Shown piece by piece: positions 1 to 10,431 of a DNA stretch of 64,000 bases. This DNA comes from Fusarium oxysporum f. sp. lycopersici 4287 (lineage: Eukaryota > Ascomycota > Sordariomycetes > Hypocreales > Nectriaceae). The notes under the pieces are model-generated. The model had not been told where the DNA came from, ran no database searches, and saw only the letters and a program-made list of their open reading frames with translations. The DNA lies in NCBI RefSeq assembly GCF_000149955.1, contig NC_030987.1, positions 2,571,236-2,635,235 on the forward strand, given 5' to 3'. Both the position numbers and the translations under genes were made by a program. Positions within the stretch are counted from its first letter, which is position 1. Each line of letters opens with the position of its first letter.

Positions 1-254
1 CATTGAAGCGACTCAATACCTAAACGAGCTACCCAAGCCTCCATAGCCGTCTTTCCGTCCCGGGTGATCCCAAACACACCATCTCCAGCTCGAAACTCCA
101 CCTCACTGTGCCTGGTGCATGCTCCGGCCCCATGATTGCTCATGGGAACTTGACAACACTATCCCGGTCTCTGAAGCTCCATGGTGACAATACATGGGGT
201 TGACTTGACCGGGGTGGTTTGTGTTGTTGCTGCTGCTGCTCCAGATGTTATCTT

Positions 255-260
255 TATAAG
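255..260 (+). promoter_or_regulatory. TATA box of the sugar transporter
   Basis: TATAAG lies 135-140 nt upstream of the transporter ATG. Two CCGGGG hexamers (209-214 and 274-279) match the CreA carbon-repression consensus SYGGRG, which would suit a sugar permease. Single hexamers of this kind also occur by chance, so only the TATA element is claimed. Confidence 0.4.
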
Positions 261-394
261 AAGCAGTGCAAACCCGGGGAACCCTGAACTTTTTTACTTG
301 TCCATCTCTCCTCACGAGAAGCATCACTACCCCATACATTGGGCCAGTCTAGAGTCAACCCAGCACATCGTTGGTCGATTGTTCCAAGCTCACA

Positions 395-2771
395 ATGGCT
401 CTGCCAAAGTTCCTCCAGCCTATCGGCTCCAAGGTCCCAGCCCATAGCGATCGGGTACCTCTCGATATTGCACAAGCTGAGGCTCCCAGATTCGAGAAGG
501 TGATCTGGTACAAGGAGCCTCACTTGCGTAAGCTCTACTTCCTCATTATCTTCCTGCTGATCGCCTCGGCCACCACTGGATACGATGGTATGATGGTCAA
601 CACCTCTCAGCAGATGGACAAGTGGAAGGAGTATTTCCCTGAGGAGAAGAACGAAAGCAAGCTCGGAATCCTTATCAACATGTACAATATTGGTTCTATT
701 GTCTCCTTCTTCATCGTCCCCTACCTCGCCGATAACTGGGGCCGAAAGCCCACTATCATGCTTGGCTGTGTTATCATGATCACTGGCTCTTTCGTCTCTG
801 CATTCTGCAATGGCTACGGCAGTAAGTACCTATTCAAATCATTCTTGCAAGCATATTGATCAATTCCTCTAGTGTACATGGGCGGCCGATTTGTTCTTGG
901 TTTCGGTAACTCCCTGGCTCAAATGTCCTCGCCTATGCTTCTCACCGAGATCTGCCATCCCCAGCACCGTGGTCCTCTTACAGCTGTCTACAACTGTCTC
1001 TGGAACTTGGGTTCCCTGAGTAAGTATCGAATCTTTCCAAAGATTGCATCCGCTCTGACTATTTTCAGTCGTTTCCGTTGTCGGCTGGGGCACTGCTTCC
1101 ATCAATGGTCACTGGTCGTGGCGATCCATTACCTTCATCCAGGCTGTCCCCTCCATCATCCAGCTTTGTGGTATCTGGTGGGTCCCTGAGTCACCCCGTT
1201 TCCTCATCAACAAGGACAAGTCAGAGGAGGCTCTCCAGGTTCTTGCCAAGCACCATGCTGGTGGTGACGTGAACAACGCCACAGTTCAGTTCCAGTACCG
1301 TGAAATCAAGGAGACTATCCAGGCCGACAAATCTGTCACATCTACCCGATACATCGATTTCTTCAAGACAAGCGGTAACCGGTGGCGTCTTGCTATCATC
1401 ATCTCCCTCGGTATCATTTCTCAGTACTCTGGTAACGCTCTCTTCTNNNNNNNNNNNNNNNNNNNNNNNNNNNNNNNNNNNNNNNNNNNNNNNNNNNNNN
1501 NNNNNNNNNNNNNNNNNNNNNNNNNNNNNNNNNNNNNNNNNNNNNNNNNNNNNNNNNNNNNNNNNNNNNNNNNNNNNNNNNNNNNNNNNNNNNNNNNNNN
1601 NNNNNNNNNNNNNNNNNNNNNNNNNNNNNNNNNNNNNNNNNNNNNNNNNNNNNNNNNNNNNNNNNNNNNNNNNNNNNNNNNNNNNNNNNNNNNNNNNNNN
1701 NNNNNNNNNNNNNNNNNNNNNNNNNNNNNNNNNNNNNNNNNNNNNNNNNNNNNNNNNNNNNNNNNNNNNNNNNNNNNNNNNNNNNNNNNNNNNNNNNNNN
1801 NNNNNNNNNNNNNNNNNNNNNNNNNNNNNNNNNNNNNNNNNNNNNNNNNNNNNNNNNNNNNNNNNNNNNNNNNNNNNNNNNNNNNNNNNNNNNNNNNNNN
1901 NNNNNNNNNNNNNNNNNNNNNNNNNNNNNNNNNNNNNNNNNNNNNNNNNNNNNNNNNNNNNNNNNNNNNNNNNNNNNNNNNNNNNNNNNNNNNNNNNNNN
2001 NNNNNNNNNNNNNNNNNNNNNNNNNNNNNNNNNNNNNNNNNNNNNNNNNNNNNNNNNNNNNNNNNNNNNNNNNNNNNNNNNNNNNNNNNNNNNNNNNNNN
2101 NNNNNNNNNNNNNNNNNNNNNNNNNNNNNNNNNNNNNNNNNNNNNNNNNNNNNNNNNNNNNNNNNNNNNNNNNNNNNNNNNNNNNNNNNNNNNNNNNNNN
2201 NNNNNNNNNNNNNNNNNNNNNNNNNNNNNNNNNNNNNNNNNNNNNNNNNNNNNNNNNNNNNNNNNNNNNNNNNNNNNNNNNNNNNNNNNNNNNNNNNNNN
2301 NNNNNNNNNNNNNNNNNNNNNNNNNNNNNNNNNNNNNNNNNNNNNNNNNNNNNNNNNNNNNNNNNNNNNNNNNNNNNNNNNNNNNNNNNNNNNNNNNNNN
2401 NNNNNNNNNNNNNNNNNNNNNNGTTCAGGCCATCCTTGCCATTGGAAAGTATGTCATATCTCAATCCCCCAACAATGAAAACTCGGCAACTAACAAACAA
2501 CAGCCAAACCAACAAGCTTGCGTGGAATAACATGCCCAACCACTGGAACTTCATGCTTTTCTACACCCTCTGGGACTTCTGTGAACTCATCTTCGTCTGG
2601 TACTTCTACGTCGAGACCAAGGGACCCACTCTCGAGGAGATCGCCCGTATCTTCGATGGTGACGATGCTGTTGCTCACATCGATCTCGCCCAGGTCGAGA
2701 AGGAGACCAACCTCACCCGCCACGAGTCCAACACTTTCGAGGACTACCCGCCCCCCAAGTCGCTTGCTTGA
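395..2771 (+). CDS. MFS sugar transporter, lactose-permease-like (interrupted by assembly gap)
   Basis: Plasma-membrane sugar/H+ symporter of the fungal lactose permease / hexose transporter branch of the MFS. The first exon encodes a hydrophilic N-terminus, then TM1 and a GYDGMMVN segment, with an R-x-G-R-K-type loop (NWGRKP) between TM2 and TM3. Exon 3 carries the PESPR motif typical of sugar transporters after TM6. The last exon has the VETKGPTLEEIARIFD signature that follows TM12. Introns are at 823-872, 1020-1068 and 2449-2503; all join in frame. The middle of the protein (about TM7 to TM10) lies in the N gap 1447-2422, so further introns cannot be excluded. The start at 395 is the first ATG after a TATA box at 255-260. 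The substrate cannot be read from sequence; lactose/galactoside or another disaccharide is family-level inference. Confidence 0.88.
1447..2422. other. Assembly gap (976 N)
   Basis: Run of N inside the sugar transporter gene. Reading frames that run through it are artefacts. Confidence 0.99.
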
Positions 2772-3378
2772 AGCAATGCTATGTAATTTCCGTACGGTTT
2801 TGGCTATGCTCAGGCAAACTAGTTGTACTGAGACGGCCTCTGCAACCTTTGACAGGAGTTTTTCCAGCAAGCGCATTCTGACGTAATAGGGATGGACGAC
2901 ATCTCAACGAACTGAAAAGCAGAAAACGAACAAACTATACTTTCATGTCGTCGTTGTTAGGTTCTCTAAATTTTATACCACTCTTCTTCTCAAATCTTGT
3001 GCCACGTCGTTGCAAGTACCGTGATCACATAGAGTCTAAGCAATCAGCCAGCGATGTCAAGAAAACTACAAGAAACAATGTACAAAATTGGATCTCAGAA
3101 CTTAAATCAGCCTTGTGACAAAGAAATGATGTATATTGTGTTTTTGATCATGTACGTCAATATCATGCTCTAATATACCCCCTGTATGCATGCGTACAAG
3201 TCTACAACCAATTTCCAACAACTCCTAAACTCCATGGCGGGGCTCCAAGTAAGTGTATACAAGATGCATCAATACATAAAGTCGCAGTCATTGAAACATA
3301 CCAACACCGTTGATCACAAAATCAAGGGCAAAATGATCGGTGGTTGGTCATGCGATCGCTTTCATGCGGTATTCAAAA
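2772..3378. other. Intergenic, converging 3' ends
   Basis: AT-rich 3' flank between the transporter (+) and the glycosyltransferase-like gene (-). No coding region is supported. Confidence 0.6.
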
Positions 3379-4879
3379 CTAGTCATCTCCAGGAGCCCAC
3401 AGCATGGGTCCAGTGCAAATGTTGTTGCGTGCGAAAGACCTATAGCGATCAATAATATCGGTTCGATCCATGCCTGCGCGTTGGCTTCCGAAGCTGTAAT
3501 GAGCGGCAACGCCTCGTCCATCAGCAACGGCATCTGTCAAGTCTGTCAACAAAGCCCTCGGCCATATCAGGGGTTTCACTTACGTCGTCCTAGCGCGCGC
3601 GGCATGTTACATGAGAAGTGGTTCTCATCATCGGCCTCGATCGGCTTGGCTCGGTTGATGTCCCTTCCTAATAAGGCAACGAACTGGATGCCCATTCGCT
3701 CGTATTGAAAGTCCCATGTTTCGAACTTGTAGGCGGACAGCTTCTTCTTCCATAGGTTTTCGAAGAAGCTGAAGTGTTCTTGTGCGCCAATCGTCCACTG
3801 AGTCCAGCCGCGGCCCATAGGGTGATACTCTGTCGCTTCGATGGGAGTTGTGTCGAGAATATGGTCTTTACCGCCCTTGTCAAGAGGGAGCCAGCGATGA
3901 GTAGTGTCATTGGGCTCCCAGTTATCGAGCGAGAACCCCTCGGGGCCGTTCCATAGGGGTAGGTTGGAGGGATTCCAGTCCAGTGGCTTCTGGCCAGATT
4001 GTTTTGAGGGCATGGCCTTTCCTTCGCTGTCGACCTCGGGGAGATAAGGCCTGATGGCGCCCAAGTTCCAGTGAACCCAGCTGAGAAGGGGTTGGTTGAC
4101 GACATTGGCCGAGACGATGTAGTACTCGGGATGCTCAAGTCTTTTTTTAACGATCGATGGAATAACGGTATCTTCCATGAAAACCTGCACATTGTTAGTA
4201 TCGGTTTCACAAGAACGAATCACAAAAGGTGTGGCTTACGATATCGTCGTCGATCTTGACATACATGACATGGTCTTCAACCCGGTCGTAGGAGTTTCCA
4301 AAGCCACTCGAAAAGTTATCATCACCCGACATCTCAACAGACCACTTTTCGTACGAACTCTCGCTTTCTATGAGTTTCTTCAAGAGTGCAAGGTCGTGGG
4401 GGTCTTTGGTTCGTTCCACAAAGATGACACCGTCAAGCAAGCCGCCATTCTTAGCAAGATTGCGCTGTCGAGGTTAGCCTGATGTTACAAATTCGGCGTG
4501 GACAGCTTGTACCTTGAGATAGCAATCAAGAATTGATACCGATTGTCGTCGTCCATAAAAGACAAGTCCCAGAATCTTATCAACGCCTTTGGGCTTCGAC
4601 CAGTGTACTAGATCTTGTACACTTTCTCCGTTTGATGACCAGAAACGATCGAGGGTTCCGTTTATGCCAGCAATTGTTGGTGCTTTAGAATCGAGGGTCA
4701 TCGGCGGTCGTTGCTCCATAACAGGAAGTTTGACGGGCAACCAAATCTCTCTGTCTCCATACCAGGGTCGACATCATCAACATAAGTATAATGGCACATA
4801 ACCCGATGTGACCTCGTGTGCAGTTCAGCGCCCGGGCAGCAGCCCTGGAGTATGAAGTCGGCAAGTCTGATGGCTTCAT
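3379..4879 (-). CDS. Putative type II membrane glycosyltransferase-like protein
   Basis: Predicted 432-residue protein in five exons. Introns are at 4714-4762, 4465-4512, 4185-4239 (with a CTAAC branch site) and 3534-3583, and every junction preserves frame. The N-terminus is a short basic cytosolic tail followed by a hydrophobic anchor (about residues 18-36), as in Golgi type II enzymes. Near residue 180 the segment VKIDDDIVF resembles the acidic DxD/DDD metal- and nucleotide-sugar-binding motif of GT-A-fold transferases. The last exon ends in LWAPGDD. I do not recognise a named family, so the glycosyltransferase role rests on topology plus the DDD motif. The first intron is the weak point: its donor GTATGG is good but its acceptor ends in GAG, which is disfavoured. 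If it is wrong, the true N-terminus differs or the assembly has a 1-nt error there. Confidence 0.65.
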
Positions 4880-7325
4880 CTTGTGAGTTGGTTTTATCGG
4901 GTAAGACAACTCAGTGTAAGTGAATCATTGTGTGCGGGAAGCTTGATATCTAAGTAGTCAGGTAAGGTTGCATGTGCCTGAGAGACAGAGATTCGAGAAC
5001 CACGGGCAAGAACTAGGTTCAGCGGTCCAGACTTTGGGAATCCTGTCGTTTAAGGAACAGTCGACAATAGGTTCCACGACGGTCGAGTCCCAAAAGGCTT
5101 ATGAGGGGTCCAGAGCCGGGTGTGACGCCTTTGGGTGACAATGATCGAATTTGGATAATACGGTCGACCCAATGAGGCTGGGTTGCTCTACGATACACGG
5201 CCCACCGGCACAGCCTGAATGGTAAAGCCATCGCTCGGTGTATGCAACCGTCGTGAAAGCCATACGCCTCATTATGATTGGTCTTTTGGCGTTCAGGAAC
5301 AACAGAAAAGAGTATCGGGCGCCTGACGTCGGTATGGCCGTCGATCCGATTCGTAGGCCGGATATGGCAATGTGGGTAGCAAGAGTTGTGAAGGTTGACC
5401 ATAAGGTCAGACAGACTCACAGACCAGACAATGCCTGTAGATCAGGGGATAGCAAGACTCAGGCTAGTCAGATAAACTTCCTGTCAAATAAGTTGGCACT
5501 CAGGCACTACACCTGTGTACCTCTTGCCCCTTCAATCAGAGGGCTAACTGCATTGGTTCTCCCTGGAGTAATAGTTCCATGCTGCATCATCCATTTGAGC
5601 CTCAAATAGTAGATGAGTCAAGAAGACTTGGCAAGCATCTCTTCCAGGTCGCTACAGGTATGTAAGTGAAGGCAGGCCGTCTATCATATCATGCTTCGTC
5701 GGTATAGTCTCAACATCACGCGATGAGTGGCAAGGAAACAAATCCTTGAGACATTCAGTAAATAGACACTTGTGGCTAGTTACCCAAGCTCGTATAATCC
5801 GAGACATTGCACCTAATTTATCAGACAGGCTATACGATATTGGTGATGGCAAGGCGGGGCGGGGCTTTTTCAATCGATAGGACGGATGCGGTATCTAGGT
5901 TTGAGGACACGCGTTGCGAGAAAGAGTGTCTGTTGGCTGGCGCGAATATGTCGTCGTATCTTGTAACACGGTGTTTCCAGGGCCCAAAGCTCTAGATATG
6001 ATGCAAGAGATGGCAGCGATCGTTCAGGGTCTTTTGAAAGTCGTCATCTTCAGCCACTTCGGTAGCTCGCAGGGAGGATCGTTGTTATTGACATTTTGGC
6101 GATGATCGCATTCCCAATCAGTCCATGCAATGTCATTGTCCCTTATAGACACTTCCATTTTCGTAAACTTCAACGATTGTCAATTTCATCATTCAGCCGT
6201 TCCAGGTCAAGGCTAATGGATTCCGTGATAGAAGCTAGTCCCTCGTCCGTTGTTCGATATGCAAGTCGGGAAACAGAGAACTTGGTGTTTAGTCTAGACT
6301 GTGCTACTGCCAGTCCAATAGACATAAGCTTCTCGTAGCCCCATAATTGATCAAGAAGTAACGAAAGAGACTTTGTGTTCCATGGTCCGGGCCTTGGTCT
6401 CAATCGTTGATTCAGAGTCTTAGACCTGCCGAAGTTCTAGACTGGTGAAGCTGAACAGCCGCTAAATGAGGGCTGGTTGTAGGTAGTTGCCGCTGGAACG
6501 TGAAGATAAAGCCATCATTCCAGTCGCTTATTGGTTCAAGCCTACTGCTTTATCTCACGTGGATTTTGGTATGGTTTCTATCAGACAATACTTGTGGTAA
6601 AGAATGAGGGTTGGAAGGTTTCAGTTGATTGGATTTACGTTCCAGTCGTGATGACTGTACTGTGCCAGAACGTAAAGATCATGATATGCACTGTACACTC
6701 ACACATATCTAGCGCCAAAAACAGATAGATTGTGCTGTATACACACAGTACATCCTCCAGCACAATGGCATTGTGTGTTCGAAGCTAATATCGTCTTTGG
6801 AATATTCACCACTAGCAAATAGAACTCTCCTTTCAAATTAGAATACGTATGCCCTGTATCTATTGTACATACATCTATGTACATCAGTGCGGCATTGAGA
6901 ACTCGCACCTGACCATCATCCTGCACCTATAGGGTATGTCCGGAATATATGCTTCCTAACATGAATATTATTTATGTGCTCATTGATGGTACCTGGCGAT
7001 ATGCCTCCTAATATACAGAGGCCTTATCTCTCAGTGATATCAATTCTATAGTTACACCTCGGTTTAGGGAGTGCCTGACGGCTTTGCAAAGTGTTCGTGC
7101 AGAAGTGACGCTACCTTGTTTATTCAGAGAGCAGAATGAACCAACGCTGCACTGAGTACTCCAAAAAAGCATAGATATGGAAAGACGAAAATTTAATTAC
7201 TACATTAAATACTGATTACATGTCCGCATTATAACCCTCCTACCATGTGCCGAAATAAATCCTGAAATAGATACTCCACCAATTTTGAACTCAAGGAAAG
7301 GTATACGCTCTAGTCAATTGATTCA
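4880..7325. other. Intergenic, no supported gene
   Basis: About 2.4 kb upstream of the glycosyltransferase-like gene and downstream of the secreted repeat protein. Only short reading frames without family resemblance or plausible splice structure are present. Confidence 0.6.
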
Positions 7326-8720
7326 TCACCATCGAACAGACAGTGGTGACCGAACTTTGTTTGCTGCTCGGCGCTCGGCAGTAGGGGCCTGTGATGGTGA
7401 CGCATCTACTGTCACAATCACGGTGTTATAAACAGTAGCGATGCTCGTGGAGACTGCAGCTGATTCGCATCCAGTTGGTTCAGCACCATGGACCTCGGTG
7501 TAGACATCACCGTTGCCGTAAGTGCGGATCTTGGTGTATACAGGGGCGTTGGTGTTGTAGTTGCCACTTCCGTCCTGGCCCTTTGTGTTGGTAGGATCTT
7601 CATACTGGCCCTTGCTACCATCACCACCATTGTCGTAGCTAGGGTTGCAGGGCTTTCCGTCCTCCTTTGTGCAGGTTGAGTCGCCAGTCTCCGGATCGTA
7701 GACGATGACCTCAACCTCAGGCTTACCGGTGTAAGTGGCAGTCCTTGTATAGGTCTCGCAGTCGTCATCTGTTACAGTGGCGGTTCCATACTTGGCCGGA
7801 GCAGTCAATGTGTAGGTCTGATCAACCTCGACAACAGTGGTAATGCAGTCGCCGTTCTCTTTAGTGATGGTGCTGACGGTCGGCTCAGGCTTGACGATGA
7901 CGGTATAGTACTTGCCACCTTGCTGGATGGTCTTGGTGACAACGTAGTTGTTGGTGTTCTCAGCTGTGACGGTCTCGATAACCTTGTTACCATTCTCCAT
8001 AGTTATAGTCTTGGTAACCTCATACTGATCGTTGCCTGTAACGGTCACAACCTCTTCGTGGCCGTTGTCTTGGGTGATTGTCTTGATGACGGTGTTGGAG
8101 TTGCCATCCTTGTATGTCAAAGTCTGGATATGACCATCCTTGACCACAGTAACCGTGTGAACGTTGTCGGGATCCTTCTTATGGTCGCCATCGCCACCAA
8201 CAATCTTAGTGACAACTCCACCATTGTAGTCAGGAGAGCCAGCACTAGGCGCAGGATAGCCGTTGCTGATGGTAACTGTTTTGGGGCCGGGATAGCTATC
8301 AATTTTCTTGGTGACGATGTGCTCACTAGTCTCTGTTTCCGTCTCAGTCACAGTGACAGTCTTTCCAGGACGGGTGACGGTGATAGTCTCAATGGCTGGC
8401 TCAACCGTCTCGCCCTGGCTGATGTACACAACCTTGGTTTGAGGGTTTTGGTAGTTTTGGGTGATAGTAACAGTCTTTCCGGGACCATCTTGTTCTGTAA
8501 CTGTAACAGTGTGATAAGAACCGTTGGGATCCGAGACAGTGACAGTCTCGTATGGTCCAGAAGGCTTAGTGACGGTCACTGTTTGAGAACAATCCTTGGG
8601 CTCGCTCTCTAGTGAGCAAGGAGGACACTGAGCAATGGTGTCTCGTGGATACAACCAGTCGAAGCGTGCCTGAGCTAGGGGTACCAAGGCCAATGTTGCC
8701 AGAGGGGTAAAACGGACCAT
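7326..8720 (-). CDS. Secreted Thr/Val-rich repetitive cell-surface protein
   Basis: Single-exon gene for 464 residues. The N-terminus (about residues 1-18) is a clean signal peptide: basic start, Leu/Ala core, and an Ala-x-Ala-like cleavage region ending QARF. A short Cys cluster (C-x2-C then Cys about 10 residues later) follows at about 32-44. From about 50 to 290 the protein consists of degenerate 15-20 residue units with TVTVT, TKTIT or TITV cores separated by Gly/Asn/Asp-rich turns such as QDNGH and MENGN. The C-terminal third is Gly/Asn/Asp-rich and ends in a basic tail without an obvious GPI signal. Such beta-strand-prone Thr/Val repeats are seen in fungal wall and adhesin-like proteins; the exact family is not recognised. 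The start at 8720 is the only ATG that gives the signal peptide. The gene faces away from the LAMTOR1-like gene. Confidence 0.8.
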   Translation of the reverse strand: MVRFTPLATLALVPLAQARFDWLYPRDTIAQCPPCSLESEPKDCSQTVTVTKPSGPYETVTVSDPNGSYHTVTVTEQDGPGKTVTITQNYQNPQTKVVYISQGETVEPAIETITVTRPGKTVTVTETETETSEHIVTKKIDSYPGPKTVTISNGYPAPSAGSPDYNGGVVTKIVGGDGDHKKDPDNVHTVTVVKDGHIQTLTYKDGNSNTVIKTITQDNGHEEVVTVTGNDQYEVTKTITMENGNKVIETVTAENTNNYVVTKTIQQGGKYYTVIVKPEPTVSTITKENGDCITTVVEVDQTYTLTAPAKYGTATVTDDDCETYTRTATYTGKPEVEVIVYDPETGDSTCTKEDGKPCNPSYDNGGDGSKGQYEDPTNTKGQDGSGNYNTNAPVYTKIRTYGNGDVYTEVHGAEPTGCESAAVSTSIATVYNTVIVTVDASPSQAPTAERRAANKVRSPLSVRW

Positions 8721-9809
8721 TTTGAGACAGAGAAATGAAGATGAAGATAAATCAAGGTCAATGGACTTATGTGTGAGCCAAGTTTGACTGAGAGAGGAGG
8801 GAGAAGAAGAAGAAGGTGTCAGCTGTTAGAATGGAAGTGTCGATGATGATCAGAATGAGTTCATTTGATGCGAGAGACTCATCCTTATAGTTATCATTTT
8901 CTGCGTACATCTTAACCCGAACCCAGGGCGATGAGGGTATCACCTCAAGGGACAACAATTGACAAGAACTATTGCCAAGTATATAGGCAATAACTGAGAT
9001 CGAAGGATATCTTCGAGTGAAGTCAATCCATGAGAGAGAGACATTGGCAATATAACAGACATTGGTGTAGTAAATCCCTTGGACGAAGCGGGCCAGGGTT
9101 TGTTCAAAGAAGGCTTTACTGAAGCACCAAGACGTCAAGGGGTACACACTGAAGAGGTGCTCGCTGTCAGTTCGTGAACTAGACGGCGGGGCTGGCCAGG
9201 GCAAAGTCAACAATAAATTGGCAGACGCTAGCCTTGATGCCCTTAAGTAAAAGCATTGAGAAAAAATGAGACACCTGAATATTGATGCTCCCTTGCCCAG
9301 GGCACCCAATGTCAAGGGAGTATTAAGGGAGCGTCAGAGACGAGTACGAGCAGGCATTGAACAAGGTTGCAAATATGGTCCTTCACAATATACCTCACTG
9401 CCATTCTCGCTCCGTGTATCACCTTGGCTACATATTCAGCATTAGAGAATATACTTATCTGTCTTTGTTCTTTGTTGAATGGAGTCCATTGTTCGTTGTT
9501 GTTGGTTCCAGCAACATGGATATGGTGGCGAGCGGGCCGTTGTTTACCCGATGCAGCCTTCCTGAAGAAGGACCCACTGAGCGAGTAACGTACGTCGTGA
9601 AGCAGGCGCGCCTCACGAAGAGAGCAATCACGAAGTCACGAGGCTGTACAACCAAGCTATCAAAACCTTCCACGCTCCTTAACACTTCTATTCTTCGCTT
9701 TCGGGCCATGTCCTTGAGATAATAATCGACTCTTTGCGACAGTACACCACATCTAGTCCGCCTTACGATCTGATATGTGTACCTGAGGTTTTCGATTACC
9801 TACGCAATA
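8721..9809. other. Divergent promoter region
   Basis: 1.1 kb between the start codons of the secreted repeat protein (-) and the LAMTOR1-like gene (+). The reading frames here have no signature of a protein family. Confidence 0.6.
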
Positions 9810-10431
9810 ATGGGAGCTTGCGCATCATGTTTGGGAAGGGGCGATGGTAATAACTACGATGAGGTGTGTTATCAAGCGATCTTGGGATCACAGGCCTCGC
9901 ATCAATACCAGCAGGACCCTTTGCTAACGCTTTGCCTGTTAGGAGGAAGAGAACCGCCTTCTTTACGATGATGCCAATGGTATGCAATACGGTAGCTTCG
10001 GAGACCAAGCTATAAACGGCGAGAACGATACGCTCGAAGCTCAGCGAGAGAATGAGGCCCTTCAACGAGTAATAGCCAAGACATCAGAGTACGTTCGTGA
10101 GATCAAGGGGCCTTGGAGGATGCTAACCTAGAGGGATAGCAATATGGTGGACATCTTTGATATCGCTCCGCAAGAGAACACAAATCGTGGAGCAACGACA
10201 CCTTTCGCCTACGCTGGTCAAGGTGCACGCCTTGCACGATACCAACATCTCGTATCAAAACTTAGCAACCAGGGTGACAATAACCCTGCGAGCGGTGTCA
10301 AAGTCGACTGGCTTCCAGAAGACGAGACCATAGAGATGCAAAAGAATGGTCCAGCTAGCATCAAGACTCTCGAGAGCGATGAGGGACCTCTTGTGGGGAC
10401 CTTTGCAGATGCTGCGGCGGCAATGCAGTAA
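9810..10431 (+). CDS. LAMTOR1/Ego1 (Meh1)-like lysosomal adaptor
   Basis: Predicted 165-residue protein in three exons, with introns 9864-9942 (acceptor TTAG after a GCTAAC branch site) and 10089-10133. It starts MGACASC: Gly2 for N-myristoylation and Cys4/Cys7 for palmitoylation, the dual lipid anchor of LAMTOR1/p18 and yeast Ego1. Then come an acidic ENRLLYDD stretch, a helical region rich in Glu/Arg and the conserved block AKTSED-NMVDI-D (residue ~65-80), the region by which these adaptors wrap the roadblock dimers. The family anchors Rag/Gtr GTPases to the vacuole membrane for TORC1 nutrient signalling. In intron 2 the reading frame requires the second AG of a CTAGAG acceptor; the first AG would shift the frame. 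The C-terminal half is longer than in yeast. The identification rests on these motifs rather than on overall similarity. Confidence 0.83.

Noticed and set aside
5019..5420. 133-codon minus-strand frame
   Set aside because: Arg/His-rich composition with no recognisable motif and no splice extension.
7920..8612. 230-codon open frame antisense to the secreted repeat protein
   Set aside because: It arises from the repeat codon pattern; the sense strand has a signal peptide and regular units.
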